Positions 1-8,707 of a stretch of DNA of 43,603 bases are shown here, in pieces; positions within the stretch are counted from its first letter, which is position 1, and every line of letters starts with the position of its first letter. The notes under the pieces are model-generated. The model had not been told where the DNA came from and did no database searches. It worked only from the letters and a program-made list of their open reading frames with translations. Made by a program: the position numbers and the translations under genes. This DNA comes from Pseudomonadota bacterium (GTDB taxonomy: Bacteria > Pseudomonadota > Gammaproteobacteria > Steroidobacterales > Steroidobacteraceae). The DNA lies in the NCBI GenBank assembly GCA_023433465.1, contig JAEZCR010000180.1, positions 1-43,603 on the forward strand. The letters are read 5' to 3'.

Positions 1-16
1 GGGTAAACGCTGGTCG

Positions 17-871
17 ATGGATGTCATCGACCAGCGTCGCCGCGACCTCGGCGGATTCGAAGTCGGACGTGTGCTGCCTTATACGCGGCGGCACATGGTC
101 GGGCCTTTCATCTTCTTCGATCACATCGGGCCCGTTCACTTCCAGCCCGGGATTCCGAAAACGGTCGACGTGCGCCCCCATCCGCACATCGGCCTCGCGA
201 CGGTCACCTATCTATTCGCCGGCGAGATCATGCATCGCGACAGCGTCGGCGTGCAGCAGGCCATCGAGCCCGGCGAGGTCAACTGGATGATCGCGGGCCG
301 CGGCATCACGCATTCGGAACGCTTCGAGAAGGCCCGCGCAGAGGGCGGGCCGATGCACGGCATCCAGGCCTGGGTTGCGTTGCCGCTCGAGCACGAGGAA
401 ACCGATCCCGCGTTCTTCCACTACGGCGCGGCGGATCTGCCGGTCCACGAGCACGACGGCGTGCACCTGCGCCTGCTCGCGGGCTCGGCGTTCGGGCTGG
501 ACACGAGTGTGAAGACGCACTCCCCCCTGTTCTACGCGCACCTGCAGCTCGCGAACGGCGCGCGCGTGTCGCTGCCCGACGATTATTCCGAGCGCGCACT
601 CTACGTCGCCGCCGGCGAGGTCGAAGTGCGTGGCCAGCGCTACGGCGTCGGCAAGATGCTGGTGTTCGCGGCCGGCGAAGACTCCACGGTCTCCGCGACG
701 CAACCCTCCATCGTCATGGCGCTCGGCGGCGAGCCGGTCGGCGAGCGGTTCATCGAATGGAATTTCGTCTCGTCGTCGAAGGCGCGCATCGAGCAGGCCA
801 AGGCCGACTGGCGCGCGCGCCGCATGAAACTGCCCGATTTCGACAACCAGGAATTCATCCCCCTCTCATGA
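17..871 (+). CDS. pirin family protein (5' end possibly cut by the window edge)
   Basis: Bicupin pirin-family protein of about 284 residues, the usual family length. The N-terminal cupin carries the expected metal-binding set: His55 and His57 in PHPHIGL, then His99 and Glu101 in GITHSE. These match the two His, one His and one Glu iron ligands of human pirin. Family members are cytoplasmic; some are quercetin 2,3-dioxygenases, others regulatory, and the substrate cannot be read from sequence. The frame stays open upstream to base 2, and homologues often have a few more residues before VIDxRRRDLGG, so the true start may lie outside the window. The stop overlaps the next start (ATGA at 868-871), so the amidohydrolase is probably translationally coupled. 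Family assignment is secure; function is not. Confidence 0.9.
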   Translation: MDVIDQRRRDLGGFEVGRVLPYTRRHMVGPFIFFDHIGPVHFQPGIPKTVDVRPHPHIGLATVTYLFAGEIMHRDSVGVQQAIEPGEVNWMIAGRGITHSERFEKARAEGGPMHGIQAWVALPLEHEETDPAFFHYGAADLPVHEHDGVHLRLLAGSAFGLDTSVKTHSPLFYAHLQLANGARVSLPDDYSERALYVAAGEVEVRGQRYGVGKMLVFAAGEDSTVSATQPSIVMALGGEPVGERFIEWNFVSSSKARIEQAKADWRARRMKLPDFDNQEFIPLS

Positions 872-2229
872 AATCTCCGCTGATTCTCGCGCTGCTCGCG
901 ATCGCCGGGCTGGCCGGCTGCGCGGTGAAGGCGCCCGCGCTGCGCCACGAATTCAGCGTGCGCCAGGTTCCGTACACGCCGGACAGCGGCTCCCTGGCAA
1001 TCCGCTGCGGAAGGCTCATCGACGGCATGCTCGTTCACGACCGGCGCAACATGCTGATGGTCGTGCGCGACGGCAAGGTCACCGAGGTCCTCGATTCCGG
1101 GAGCGCGCGCGCCGCGGCCGCGACACACCTGCCGGTGCTCGACCTTTCCGGGTTCACGTGCCTGCCCGGGCTCATCGACATGCACACGCATCTGACGGAT
1201 CGGCCGGAGGACACGGCGGATCTGCGTGTGTACTTCACGCGCACGCCGGAAGAGACGCAGCGGATCGGTCTCGAGAATGCTTCCGCGACCTTGCTCGCCG
1301 GGTTCACGACGGTGCGCAACGTGGGCACCTACGCGATGCACACAGACACCGCGCTGCGCGACATCATCGACGCGGGGCGCGCGGTGGGCCCTCGCATGCA
1401 GGTGAGCGGCCCCTACCTGACGGTGCCGCAGGGTGGCGGCGACCTGTACGTGCCTGACTACCAGGAGCCCGAGGACAACGCGCGTTTTCACGCGGGCGTC
1501 GCGCGCGGCCCCGGCGAATTCCGCGCGAAGGCGCGCGACCTGCTGAACAACGGGTCGGATCTGCTCAAGGTCATCGCCTCCGGCGCCGTGCTCGCGTTCG
1601 ACAGCGCTCCCGGCGAGCCGGAGATGGACGAGGAGGAGATCACGGCCGTGGTCGAAGTCGCGCATGCGGCCGGCCGCAAGGTCGCGGCGCATGCGCATGG
1701 CGCGGAGTCGATCAAGATGTCGATGCGTGCCGGCGCGGATACGATCGAACACGCCTCGTATCTCGACGACGAGGGCATCGAGATGGCGCGCGATCTCGAC
1801 GTGGCGCTCGCGATGGACGTGTACAACGGCTCGTACATCGACACCGAGGGCCGGCGCATGAACTGGCCGGCGGATTTCCTGCGCAAGAATCTCGAGACCA
1901 CGGAGATCCAGCGCCAGGCGTTCACGAAGGCGGTGCGCGCCGGCGTTCCGATCGTGTTCGCGACCGATGCCGCGGTGTACCCGCATGGACTCAATGCGCG
2001 GCAGTTTCCGATCATGGTCGAGCGCGGGATGACGCCGATGCAGGCGATCCTCTCCGCGACCTCCGTCGCCGCGAAATACATGGGCTGGAGCGACCGCGTC
2101 GGGATGCTGGCGCCCGGCATGCTCGCCGACATCATCGCCGTGCGCGGCGATCCGCTTCAGGACATCGCGGTGCTGCAGAAGGTCGACGCCGTCATCAAGG
2201 GCGGCGTGATCTTCAAGTTGCCGGATTGA
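868..2229 (+). CDS. lipoprotein metal-dependent amidohydrolase
   Basis: Amidohydrolase-superfamily enzyme of 453 residues, similar to the imidazolonepropionase/Xaa-Pro dipeptidase-like group. ATG at 868 is preferred to the longer open frame from 757 because it overlaps the pirin stop by 4 bp and gives a clean lipoprotein signal: MKSPLILALLAIAGLAGC, lipobox LAGC. The mature protein would therefore be lipid-anchored in the periplasm. Visible metal-site residues are His106 and His108 (DMHTH), Lys234 (LLKVIASG, probably carboxylated), His275/His277 (AAHAHG), His295 (TIEHAS) and Asp367 (FATDAA), which is the full binuclear set. The C-terminal GMLAPGMLADIIAVRGDP strand is typical of the composite beta-sandwich. 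The substrate is unknown; peptides or cyclic amides are family precedents. Transcription ends at the inverted repeat that begins just after the stop. Confidence 0.9.
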   Translation: MKSPLILALLAIAGLAGCAVKAPALRHEFSVRQVPYTPDSGSLAIRCGRLIDGMLVHDRRNMLMVVRDGKVTEVLDSGSARAAAATHLPVLDLSGFTCLPGLIDMHTHLTDRPEDTADLRVYFTRTPEETQRIGLENASATLLAGFTTVRNVGTYAMHTDTALRDIIDAGRAVGPRMQVSGPYLTVPQGGGDLYVPDYQEPEDNARFHAGVARGPGEFRAKARDLLNNGSDLLKVIASGAVLAFDSAPGEPEMDEEEITAVVEVAHAAGRKVAAHAHGAESIKMSMRAGADTIEHASYLDDEGIEMARDLDVALAMDVYNGSYIDTEGRRMNWPADFLRKNLETTEIQRQAFTKAVRAGVPIVFATDAAVYPHGLNARQFPIMVERGMTPMQAILSATSVAAKYMGWSDRVGMLAPGMLADIIAVRGDPLQDIAVLQKVDAVIKGGVIFKLPD

Positions 2230-2230
2230 C

Positions 2231-2326
2231 GACGGTGCCTGGCACGGAAATCCCGGGAGAAGCATCGCTCAGCCGGTAGCGGACGTCGACTCCGCTTCTC
2301 CCGGGATTTCCGTGCCAGGCACCGTC
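2231..2326. repeat. inverted-repeat element, copy A (perfect 33-bp arms)
   Basis: Arms 2231-2263 and 2294-2326 are exact reverse complements over 33 bp, separated by a 30-nt loop. The arm starts GACGGTGCCTGGCACGGAAA and ends CCCGGGAGAAGC. The element fills the gap between two convergent genes: the left arm starts one base after the amidohydrolase TGA, and the right arm ends one base before the DUF1080 stop on the other strand. It could act as a bidirectional terminator or mRNA 3'-end stabiliser, though no U-tract is present. Related copies lie at 3207, 16940 and 26950. Confidence 0.9.
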
Positions 2327-2327
2327 T

Positions 2328-3182
2328 TCATTCGAAGTACCGGGCATACTTCGCCGGCATCTCCGTGATCGGCCGGATCGCGATGTCGCGATAGAACACT
2401 TCGGCCGCCTCGCTCTGGATCTGCAGCTTGCCGCCGGTCATCGGGACGATCTCTTCGCCGCGCCGGAAACGCGCGTTGGCGAGCGCCATCACGACCTTGT
2501 CATTGACGATGTGCACGCAGTCGTCCTGAAAACACACGAGCTCGAGCAGGTTCCATTCACCCGGGCGGTCTTCGTCGGTACCCGCGAGCGCGTGGTTGTC
2601 GGGTGAGCCGAACGCCATCCACGGCGCCTCTGGATTCCAGCGCGGCGCTTCCTCCCCGTCCTTCTTCGGATACGCGCGGATGTCGAAGCTGGAAGTCGCC
2701 TGGCTCCAGTACTCACCCATGCCGTGCTCGATGACCTGGAACTCCTGCGACAACGCCCAGGACTTCCAGTAGTCGACGCCGAACGGCCCCTGGCTGTGAT
2801 ACAGGATGCCGGAGTCCTTCGGCTCGTCGAGGCGCGGCTCCCATTTCCCGTCACCCCACTTCACGCGCGCGCGGAAGTGGTAGTTGGAATAGTCCTGTTT
2901 GGTGACGAGGCAGCCGTACCACTCACCCGTTATGCGCAACGTGGGGAGGCCGTCCATCGTGACGACGGAGAAGACGTTCTGCATCGGTGGGTTGAGGCCG
3001 ACTGGTTTGAGAGACTCCGGCGCGGTTCCGCGGATGACACCGAGGATGTCCTTGCCGTGGTAGCTCAGGTAGATGTCGAAGTTCGAGAGTCTGTCGTCGA
3101 GCAGCGGTTGCCAGGTGGAATCGGCAGCGTGTGCGTAAGAGAGACAGAGCGCGGTGATCGTCGCGAGGATTCTTGTTTTCAT
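2328..3182 (-). CDS. secreted DUF1080 (3-keto-disaccharide hydrolase-like) protein
   Basis: 284-residue protein with a cleavable signal peptide (MKTRILATITALCLSYAHA, then ADSTW), so probably periplasmic or secreted. The remainder is a concanavalin-like DUF1080 fold: WQPLLDDRLSNFDIYLSYHG near the start, GILYHSQGPFGVDYWKSWALS and QEFQVIEH in the middle, and GGKLQIQSEAAEVFYRDIAIRPI at the end. Some members of this family hydrolyse 3-keto-glycosides; others are uncharacterised. The minus-strand frame stays open far upstream into metH, but ATG at 3182 opens the signal peptide and is clearly the start. The gene stands alone between repeat copies A and B; no dedicated sugar-oxidation partner is adjacent, so the substrate is a guess. 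Confidence 0.85.
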   Translation of the reverse strand: MKTRILATITALCLSYAHAADSTWQPLLDDRLSNFDIYLSYHGKDILGVIRGTAPESLKPVGLNPPMQNVFSVVTMDGLPTLRITGEWYGCLVTKQDYSNYHFRARVKWGDGKWEPRLDEPKDSGILYHSQGPFGVDYWKSWALSQEFQVIEHGMGEYWSQATSSFDIRAYPKKDGEEAPRWNPEAPWMAFGSPDNHALAGTDEDRPGEWNLLELVCFQDDCVHIVNDKVVMALANARFRRGEEIVPMTGGKLQIQSEAAEVFYRDIAIRPITEMPAKYARYFE

Positions 3183-3206
3183 GCCGCTAGCGTAGCGGGT
3201 GCGGCC

Positions 3207-3302
3207 GGTGCCAGGCACGGAAATTCCGGGAGAAACGGCGAATCCGCTCAGCCCGCAGCAAGCGTCGACCCTGCTTCTCCCGGAATTTCCGTGCCTGGCA
3301 CC
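3207..3302. repeat. inverted-repeat element, copy B (perfect 28-bp arms)
   Basis: Arms 3207-3234 and 3275-3302 are exact reverse complements over 28 bp with a 40-nt loop. Compared with copy A, the arm reads CCAGG where A has CCTGG and ATTCCGG where A has ATCCCGG; in each case the opposite arm carries the matching change, so pairing is kept. Part of the loop (CGCTCAGCC and GTCGAC) is shared with copy A. The right end (CACCGTCTTCTA) runs into the metH stop codon at 3308, so this is the metH 3' end. Confidence 0.9.
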
Positions 3303-3307
3303 GTCTT

Positions 3308-6300
3308 CTACGCTGCTTCGTCGTGGGGGTCCTGGGCGCGCGACTCGAGGTTCGAGATGAGCCACTTCCGCGCCTCGGTCTGGGACCAGCCCTTGCGCGC
3401 GGCGTAGTGCTGCATCTGATCGAGATCGATCGGGCCGACAGCGAAGTACTTCGCCTCGGGATGCGCGAAGTACCAGCCGCTGACCGCGGCGGTGGGATAC
3501 ATCGCGAAGCTTTCCGTGATTTTCAGATCGATCGCGCGCTCGACGTCGAGCATCTGCCACAACGTGCCCTTCTCGGTGTGATCCGGACAGGCGGGATAAC
3601 CGGGCGCCGGGCGGATGCCGCGATACTGCTCGGCGATGAGCTGATCGTTCGTGAGCCGCTCTTCGGGCGCGTAACCCCACAATTCGCGCCGCACGCGCAG
3701 GTGCAGCGCCTCGGCCGATGCCTCCGCGAGCCGGTCCGCCAGCGACTTCAGCAGGATGTCGTTGTAGTCGTCGTGCGACTTCAGGAACCGCTCGAGATGC
3801 TCCTCGATACCGAGGCCGGCCGTGACCGCGAAGGCGCCGATGTAATCGACCTTGCCCGAATCCTTCGGCGCGATGAAATCGCTGAGCGCGTAGTGCGGCT
3901 GCCCACTGGGCTTGCCCTTCTGCTGGCGCAGATGGTGCAGCCGATGCAGGACGCGCGACCGCGTCGTGTCGCTGTAGACCTCGATCTCCTCGTCCACGCT
4001 GTTGCACGGGAAGAACCCGACCACCGCGCGGGCCTTGAGCCAATGTTCGCGCAGGATGGTCGCGAGCATGGCCTGCGCGTCCTTGTACAACGCGCGCGCG
4101 GCCTCGCCGCGCTTCGGGTCGTCGAGCACCGCGGGGAACGTGCCACCGAACTCCCACGCGTTGAAGAACGGCATCCAGTCGATGTACGGCGTCAGCGACG
4201 CGAGCGGCACATCTTCGAATATCTTGCTGCCGAGGAAACGCGGCACGGGCGGCGTGTAGTTGGCCCAGTCGGTCGTGAAGCGGTTCGCCCGCGCCTGCCC
4301 GAGCGTGAGCTGCGCGCCCTTCACCTTCCTGCCCGCATGTTGCTCGCGGCGCCGCACGTTGTCGGCCTTCACTTCCGCGACGTATGCCGGCTTCATCTCC
4401 GGCGTCACGAGCTGGCGGCACCCGCCGACCGCGCGTGACGCGTCCTTCACGTACACGACCGGTCCGTCGTACTGCGGATCGATCTTGACCGCCGTGTGCG
4501 CGGGCGACGTCGTCGCGCCACCGATGAGCAGCGGCACCTTGAAGCCGCGGCGCTGCATCTCGCCCGCGATGTGCGTCATCTCCTCGAGCGACGGCGTGAT
4601 CAGGCCCGAGAGCCCGATCATGTCCGCGCCTATCTTCTCGGCGGTCTCGAGGATCTTCTCCGCCGGCACCATCACGCCGAGATCGACGATCTCGAAGTTG
4701 TTGCACTGGAGCACGACGCCCACGATGTTCTTGCCGATGTCATGCACGTCGCCCTTCACGGTCGCGAGCACCACCTTGCCGTTGGTCTTCTGCAGGCCGT
4801 CGGCGAGTTTCTCGATGAACGGAATCAGATGCGCGACGGCCTTCTTCATGACCCGCGCCGACTTCACCACCTGCGGCAGGAACATCTTTCCCGAGCCGAA
4901 CAGGTCGCCGACGACGTTCATGCCGTCCATGAGCGGACCTTCGATGACGTGCAACGGATGAACGGCCGCGAGGCGCGCTTCCTCGGTGTCCTCGATGATG
5001 AACCGATCGTCTCCGGACACGAGCGCGTGACTCAGGCGCTCCTTCACCGGAAGCTGGCGCCACGCGAGGTCTTCCTTGCTCTCCTTGCTGCCGCCGTCCT
5101 TGTATCGAGTTGCGATCTCGAGCAGCCGTTCGGACGCATCGGGACGGCGATTCAGGATCACGTCCTCGACGCGTTCACGCAGCTCGGCCGGGATCTCTTC
5201 ATAGATCGCGAGCTGTCCCGCGTTCACGATGCCGAAGTCCATGCCGGCCTGGATCGCGTGGTACAGGAACACCGAATGCATCGCCTGCCGCACGGGCTCG
5301 TTGCCGCGGAACGAGAACGACACGTTGCTCACGCCACCGGAGATGTGCGCACCCGGGCAGCGCTTGCGGATTTCGCGCGCGGCCTCGATGAATGCGAGAC
5401 CGTAACCGTTGTGCTCCTCGATGCCCGTCGCGATCGCGAAGATGTTCGGATCGAAGATTATGTCTTCAGGCGGGAAGCCGACCTTCTCGGTCAGCACCTT
5501 GTAGCTGCGCTCGCAGATCGAAACCTTGCGCTGGAGCGTATCGGCCTGACCCTGCTCGTCGAAGGCCATGACGACCACGGCCGCGCCATAGTTGAGGATC
5601 TTGCGGGCGTGCTCGACGAACGCCTCCTCGCCTTCCTTCAGCGAGATGGAATTCACCACGCCCTTGCCCTGGATGCACTTGAGGCCCGCCTCGATGACCG
5701 TCCACTTCGACGAGTCGATCATGACGGGTACACGCGCGATGTCGGGCTCCGAGGCGATGAGATTCAGGAAGCGCACCATCGCGGCCTCCGAATCGAGCAT
5801 GCCCTCGTCCATGTTCACGTCGATCAACTGCGCGCCGTCGGTCACCTGCTGCCGGGCGATCGCGAGCGCCGCCGGGTAGTCGTTGGCCTCGATGAGCTTG
5901 CGGAACTTCGCCGAACCCGTGACGTTGGTGCGTTCGCCCACGTTCACGAAGCGGATGTCGTCGGTGAGGTTGAACGCCTCGAGTCCGGAGAGCTTCATGC
6001 GCGCATCCGGCGCCTTCTTCTTTCGCACCGGCTCGCAGCGCACGCGATCCGCAATTGCCTTGATGTGCTCGGGCGTCGTGCCGCAGCAGCCGCCGACGAA
6101 ATTCAGATGGCCATGATGCGCCAGGTCGCCGAGCACGCTCGCGGTGTCGGCCGGTGCTTCGTCGTATTCACCGAAGGCGTTCGGCAAGCCGGCGTTCGGG
6201 TACACACCCACGTTCGTTTCCGCGAGGCGCGAGAGCTCCTCCACGTACGGACGCAATTGCTTGACGCCGAGTGCGCAGTTCAGGCTGATCGTGATCGGCT

Positions 6301-7027
6301 TCGCGTGACGCACCGAGGCCCAGAAGGCCTCGACCGTCTGGCCCGACAGCGTGCGGCCGGACGCATCGGTGATCGTGCCGGAAATGATGATGGGCAGATC
6401 GACGCCCGCGGCATCCAGCGTCGAACGCACGGCGTATATCGCCGCCTTCGCGTTCAGCGTGTCGAAGATCGTCTCGATGAGGATCGCATCCGCGCCGCCA
6501 TCGATGAGACCGCGCGTGGCTTCGCTGTAGGTCGCCACGAGATCGTCGAACGTCACCGCGCGGAAGCCCGGATCATTGACGTCGGGTGAGATGGACGCCG
6601 TGCGACTCGTCGGTCCGAGCGCGCCGGCCACGAAACATTCGCGGCCCAGCGTCTCCGATTCCGAGGCCGCCGCGCGCCGCGCGAGCCGCACCGCTTCGCG
6701 GTTGATCTCGTAGACGAATTCCTCGAGCCCGTAATCGGCGAGTGACATCGAGTTCGCGTTGAACGTGTTCGTCGCGACGAGGTCCGCGCCAGCCTGTAGA
6801 TAGGCGCGGTGGATCTCCTCGATGACCTGAGGCTGCGTGATGACCAGCAGGTCGTTGCAACCCTTGAGATCGCGCGGCCAGTCCTTGAATCGCTCGCCGC
6901 GGAACGCCGCCTCGTCGAGCCTGCGCCGTTGGATCATCGTGCCCATCGCACCGTCGAGGATGACGATGCGCTCGGCGAACAGCGCGCGCAGACGTTGCGC
7001 GCGCTGGATCTGTTGATTATCGGGCAT
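3308..7027 (-). CDS. metH: cobalamin-dependent methionine synthase
   Basis: Full-length MetH (1239 residues; E. coli about 1227) that transfers a methyl group from 5-methyl-tetrahydrofolate via cobalamin to homocysteine. All four modules are present in order: a homocysteine domain with the zinc-binding GGCCGT at about residues 311-316; a pterin-binding domain (FVNVGERTNVTGS, about 360-620); the B12 cap and cobalamin domain with DVHDIGKN, whose His near residue 761 is the lower cobalt ligand; and the AdoMet reactivation domain, with RPAPGYP near residue 1140. Start ATG 7027 overlaps the metF end by 11 bp, giving a metF-metH operon that supplies the methyl donor and uses it. Copy B of the inverted repeat lies at its 3' end. 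No truncation or missing key residue was seen. Confidence 0.97.
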   Translation of the reverse strand: MPDNQQIQRAQRLRALFAERIVILDGAMGTMIQRRRLDEAAFRGERFKDWPRDLKGCNDLLVITQPQVIEEIHRAYLQAGADLVATNTFNANSMSLADYGLEEFVYEINREAVRLARRAAASESETLGRECFVAGALGPTSRTASISPDVNDPGFRAVTFDDLVATYSEATRGLIDGGADAILIETIFDTLNAKAAIYAVRSTLDAAGVDLPIIISGTITDASGRTLSGQTVEAFWASVRHAKPITISLNCALGVKQLRPYVEELSRLAETNVGVYPNAGLPNAFGEYDEAPADTASVLGDLAHHGHLNFVGGCCGTTPEHIKAIADRVRCEPVRKKKAPDARMKLSGLEAFNLTDDIRFVNVGERTNVTGSAKFRKLIEANDYPAALAIARQQVTDGAQLIDVNMDEGMLDSEAAMVRFLNLIASEPDIARVPVMIDSSKWTVIEAGLKCIQGKGVVNSISLKEGEEAFVEHARKILNYGAAVVVMAFDEQGQADTLQRKVSICERSYKVLTEKVGFPPEDIIFDPNIFAIATGIEEHNGYGLAFIEAAREIRKRCPGAHISGGVSNVSFSFRGNEPVRQAMHSVFLYHAIQAGMDFGIVNAGQLAIYEEIPAELRERVEDVILNRRPDASERLLEIATRYKDGGSKESKEDLAWRQLPVKERLSHALVSGDDRFIIEDTEEARLAAVHPLHVIEGPLMDGMNVVGDLFGSGKMFLPQVVKSARVMKKAVAHLIPFIEKLADGLQKTNGKVVLATVKGDVHDIGKNIVGVVLQCNNFEIVDLGVMVPAEKILETAEKIGADMIGLSGLITPSLEEMTHIAGEMQRRGFKVPLLIGGATTSPAHTAVKIDPQYDGPVVYVKDASRAVGGCRQLVTPEMKPAYVAEVKADNVRRREQHAGRKVKGAQLTLGQARANRFTTDWANYTPPVPRFLGSKIFEDVPLASLTPYIDWMPFFNAWEFGGTFPAVLDDPKRGEAARALYKDAQAMLATILREHWLKARAVVGFFPCNSVDEEIEVYSDTTRSRVLHRLHHLRQQKGKPSGQPHYALSDFIAPKDSGKVDYIGAFAVTAGLGIEEHLERFLKSHDDYNDILLKSLADRLAEASAEALHLRVRRELWGYAPEERLTNDQLIAEQYRGIRPAPGYPACPDHTEKGTLWQMLDVERAIDLKITESFAMYPTAAVSGWYFAHPEAKYFAVGPIDLDQMQHYAARKGWSQTEARKWLISNLESRAQDPHDEAA

Positions 7028-7904
7028 TGGCCACCTTGCGCTCGCTCTGCTTCGGACGCACGCCGAGCGCGTGGCAGATCGCGTAGGTGAGTTCGGAACG
7101 ATTCAGCGTGTAGAAATGGAACTGCTCGACGCCATGACGCTGCAGCGTGTGCACCTGCTCGATCGCGACCGCGGCGGAAATCAGCTTGCGCGTCTCCGGG
7201 TTTTCCTCGAGGCCGTCGAAGCGGTGCTCGAGCCAGTCGGGGATCGAAGCGCCGCAGCGCTTCGCGAATTTCGTGATCTGCGGAAAACGCGTGATCGGCA
7301 GGATGCCCGGTACGATCGGCGCGGTGATGCCCCTTGCGGCGCAGGCGTCGCGGAAGCGCAGGTACTTGTCGTTGTCGTAGAAGAACTGCGTGATCGCACG
7401 GGTCGCGCCCGCGTCGATCTTGCGCTTGAGGTTGTCGAGATCGAAATCCGCGCCCGGCGCTTCCGGATGAGTCTCGGGATACGCGGCGACGGAAATCTCG
7501 AAGTCACCCACCGACTTCAGGCCAGTCACGAGATCGGCCGCGTAGGCGAAGCCGTCCGCGCGCGGTTCGTATTTCGTGGTGCCCGCCGGCGGATCGCCGC
7601 GCAACGCGACGATGTGGCGGATGCCCTGGTCCCAGTAGCGGCGCGCGATGTCGAGCACTTCGCCCCGGCTCGCGCCGATGCAGGTCAGGTGCGGCACGCA
7701 ATTGAGGCCGGTCTCCTGCTGGACGCGTGACACCACGTTGTGGGTGCGCTCGCGCGTCGAACCATCCGCCCCGTACGTCACGGAAACGAAGGTTGGGTTG
7801 AGAGGCTCGAGATAACGAATCGAGTCCCACAGAGTGCGTTCCATCGCCTCGTCGCCGGGCGGGAAGAACTCGAAGGAAACTGAAACGGGGGCATGCCGGG
7901 ACAT
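7017..7904 (-). CDS. metF: methylenetetrahydrofolate reductase
   Basis: Flavoprotein that reduces 5,10-methylene-THF to 5-methyl-THF, the substrate of the MetH encoded just downstream. Family hallmarks are SFEFFPPGDE at the N terminus (catalytic Glu), FVSVTYGADGST, HLTCIGAS, GIRHIVALRGDPP, ITQFFYDND, GILPI and EQFHFYTLNRSE. From ATG 7904 it has 295 residues, like E. coli MetF. I prefer 7904 to the in-frame ATG at 7925 because an AAGGA sits 5 nt upstream of 7904. It overlaps metH by 11 bp and is probably co-transcribed from the 133-bp gap shared with the divergent Lrp-type regulator. Confidence 0.95.
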   Translation of the reverse strand: MSRHAPVSVSFEFFPPGDEAMERTLWDSIRYLEPLNPTFVSVTYGADGSTRERTHNVVSRVQQETGLNCVPHLTCIGASRGEVLDIARRYWDQGIRHIVALRGDPPAGTTKYEPRADGFAYAADLVTGLKSVGDFEISVAAYPETHPEAPGADFDLDNLKRKIDAGATRAITQFFYDNDKYLRFRDACAARGITAPIVPGILPITRFPQITKFAKRCGASIPDWLEHRFDGLEENPETRKLISAAVAIEQVHTLQRHGVEQFHFYTLNRSELTYAICHALGVRPKQSERKVANAR

Positions 7905-7909
7905 CGAAT

Positions 7910-7914
7910 TCCTT
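7910..7914 (-). promoter_or_regulatory. Shine-Dalgarno that fixes the metF start
   Basis: AAGGA on the minus strand, 5 nt upstream of ATG 7904. The alternative ATG at 7925 has no comparable purine run, so this site supports the shorter MetF beginning MSRHAPVSVSFEFF. Confidence 0.6.
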
Positions 7915-7978
7915 ATACCTGTCATATGGTTACGTGATGAATCTTATCGCACTACCGGGAGCGCGTTGGCTCCAATTA

Positions 7979-8006
7979 TTGACTATGAACGTGCGCCATT
8001 TAGCAT
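7979..8006 (+). promoter_or_regulatory. candidate sigma-70 promoter of the Lrp-type gene
   Basis: TTGACT (7979-7984) and TAGCAT (8001-8006) are separated by 16 nt, a reasonable sigma-70 pair (5/6 and 4/6 matches). It lies in the only AT-richer stretch of the divergent metF/lrp gap and predicts a short leader before the ATG at 8038. The minus-strand metF promoter must lie in the same gap, but I could not pick one out with confidence. Confidence 0.45.
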
Positions 8007-8037
8007 GTTTGCACCATAAATCACCCGAAATCAGGTC

Positions 8038-8511
8038 ATGGCAACCGAAAAGCTCGACAAAGTGGATGCGAGAATCATGGAAATCCTGTCGCGCGAGGGT
8101 CGAATCAGCTGGCGCGAGCTGGCGGATCAGATCGGCCTGTCCCTGACCCCCACCCTGCGCCGCATCCGGCGCCTGGAGTCCGAGGGTTACATCACGGGGT
8201 ACAGCGCCCAGTTCGACGAACAGAAGCTCGGGTTCGGCATCACGATGTACGTGTGGGTGTCCCTCGAGCGCCAGGTCGAGGAAACGCTCAAGGTGTTCGA
8301 GCGGCGCATCGCCGACGTGCCCGAGGTGATGAGCTGCTACCTGATGACCGGAGAGGCCGACTACGTGCTGCGCATCGTCGTACCCGACCTGCCGAGCTAC
8401 CAGCGTTTCATGCTCGACGTGTTGACGCGCATCCCGGGCGTGTCGCGCATCCAGTCCGGCCTCGCGATCAAGCCGGTATTCCATCGCGCCGCCCCGCCCA
8501 TTCCGCGCTGA
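8038..8511 (+). CDS. Lrp/AsnC family transcriptional regulator
   Basis: 157-residue feast/famine regulator. It has an N-terminal winged helix-turn-helix (about residues 5-64: LDKVDARIMEILSREGRISW, then LSLTPTLRRIRRLESEGYI) and a C-terminal AsnC/RAM ligand-binding domain (about 70-150: ITMYVWVSLE, VMSCYLMTGEADYVLRIVVP, RIPGVSRIQSGLAIKPV). Such proteins form octameric or larger assemblies and sense amino acids. It is divergent from metF-metH across 133 bp, so local control of methionine synthesis is a reasonable inference, but family members often act on distant targets. It is not specifically recognisable as Lrp itself, so no symbol is given. Confidence 0.9.
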   Translation: MATEKLDKVDARIMEILSREGRISWRELADQIGLSLTPTLRRIRRLESEGYITGYSAQFDEQKLGFGITMYVWVSLERQVEETLKVFERRIADVPEVMSCYLMTGEADYVLRIVVPDLPSYQRFMLDVLTRIPGVSRIQSGLAIKPVFHRAAPPIPR

Positions 8512-8529
8512 GCGTCGTCCGTCCGGAAC

Positions 8530-8545
8530 GTCGGAGCCTTCCGAC
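8530..8545 (+). terminator. stem-loop downstream of the Lrp-type gene
   Basis: Perfect 6-bp stem GTCGGA/TCCGAC with loop GCCT, 18 nt after the regulator stop. No T-run follows, so it is at best a weak or Rho-assisted terminator. Confidence 0.3.
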
Positions 8546-8568
8546 ACTGGCTAACAAAGGTGTGAGAC

Positions 8569-8584
8569 TCCGCCGATAGGCGGA
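8569..8584 (+). terminator. second stem-loop between the Lrp-type gene and kaiC
   Basis: Perfect 6-bp stem TCCGCC/GGCGGA closed by loop GATA. With the stem-loop at 8530 it makes a tandem structure in the 196-bp gap. It could terminate the regulator transcript or lie in the kaiC leader; the sequence does not decide. A further dyad, CGGTGG/CCACCG, lies at 8655-8673 just before kaiC. Confidence 0.25.
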
Positions 8585-8707
8585 CCCTCAATATCCTGCG
8601 TCAATACGCGCGCAGGAATTTCGACCGTGAGCCTTGCGCGCGTGAGCGGCGCATCGGTGGAGCATCACCACCGTGCGTCAACCATTCACGTTTCGGACTC
8701 AGGTTGC

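Noticed and set aside
640..2265. Long minus-strand open frame (541 codons) opposite the pirin and amidohydrolase
   Set aside because: Arg/His-rich, no domain, and fully antisense to two well-supported enzymes; a GC-rich shadow frame.
3183..4706. Upstream extension of the DUF1080 frame across the metH 3' end
   Set aside because: Low-complexity Arg/Gly/Ala sequence overlapping conserved MetH; the real protein begins at the signal peptide (3182).
4496..6589. 697-codon plus-strand frame inside metH
   Set aside because: Antisense to conserved MetH domains and rich in Arg, His, Asp and Val as expected for a shadow.
7926..8037. SAM, SAH or cobalamin riboswitch upstream of metF-metH
   Set aside because: No consensus core of these classes could be seen on the minus strand; a covariance-model search would settle it.
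8627..8707. GTG start adding 27 residues to KaiC
   Set aside because: The added sequence is not KaiC-like; kept only as an alternative because the ribosome site at 8708 is weak.
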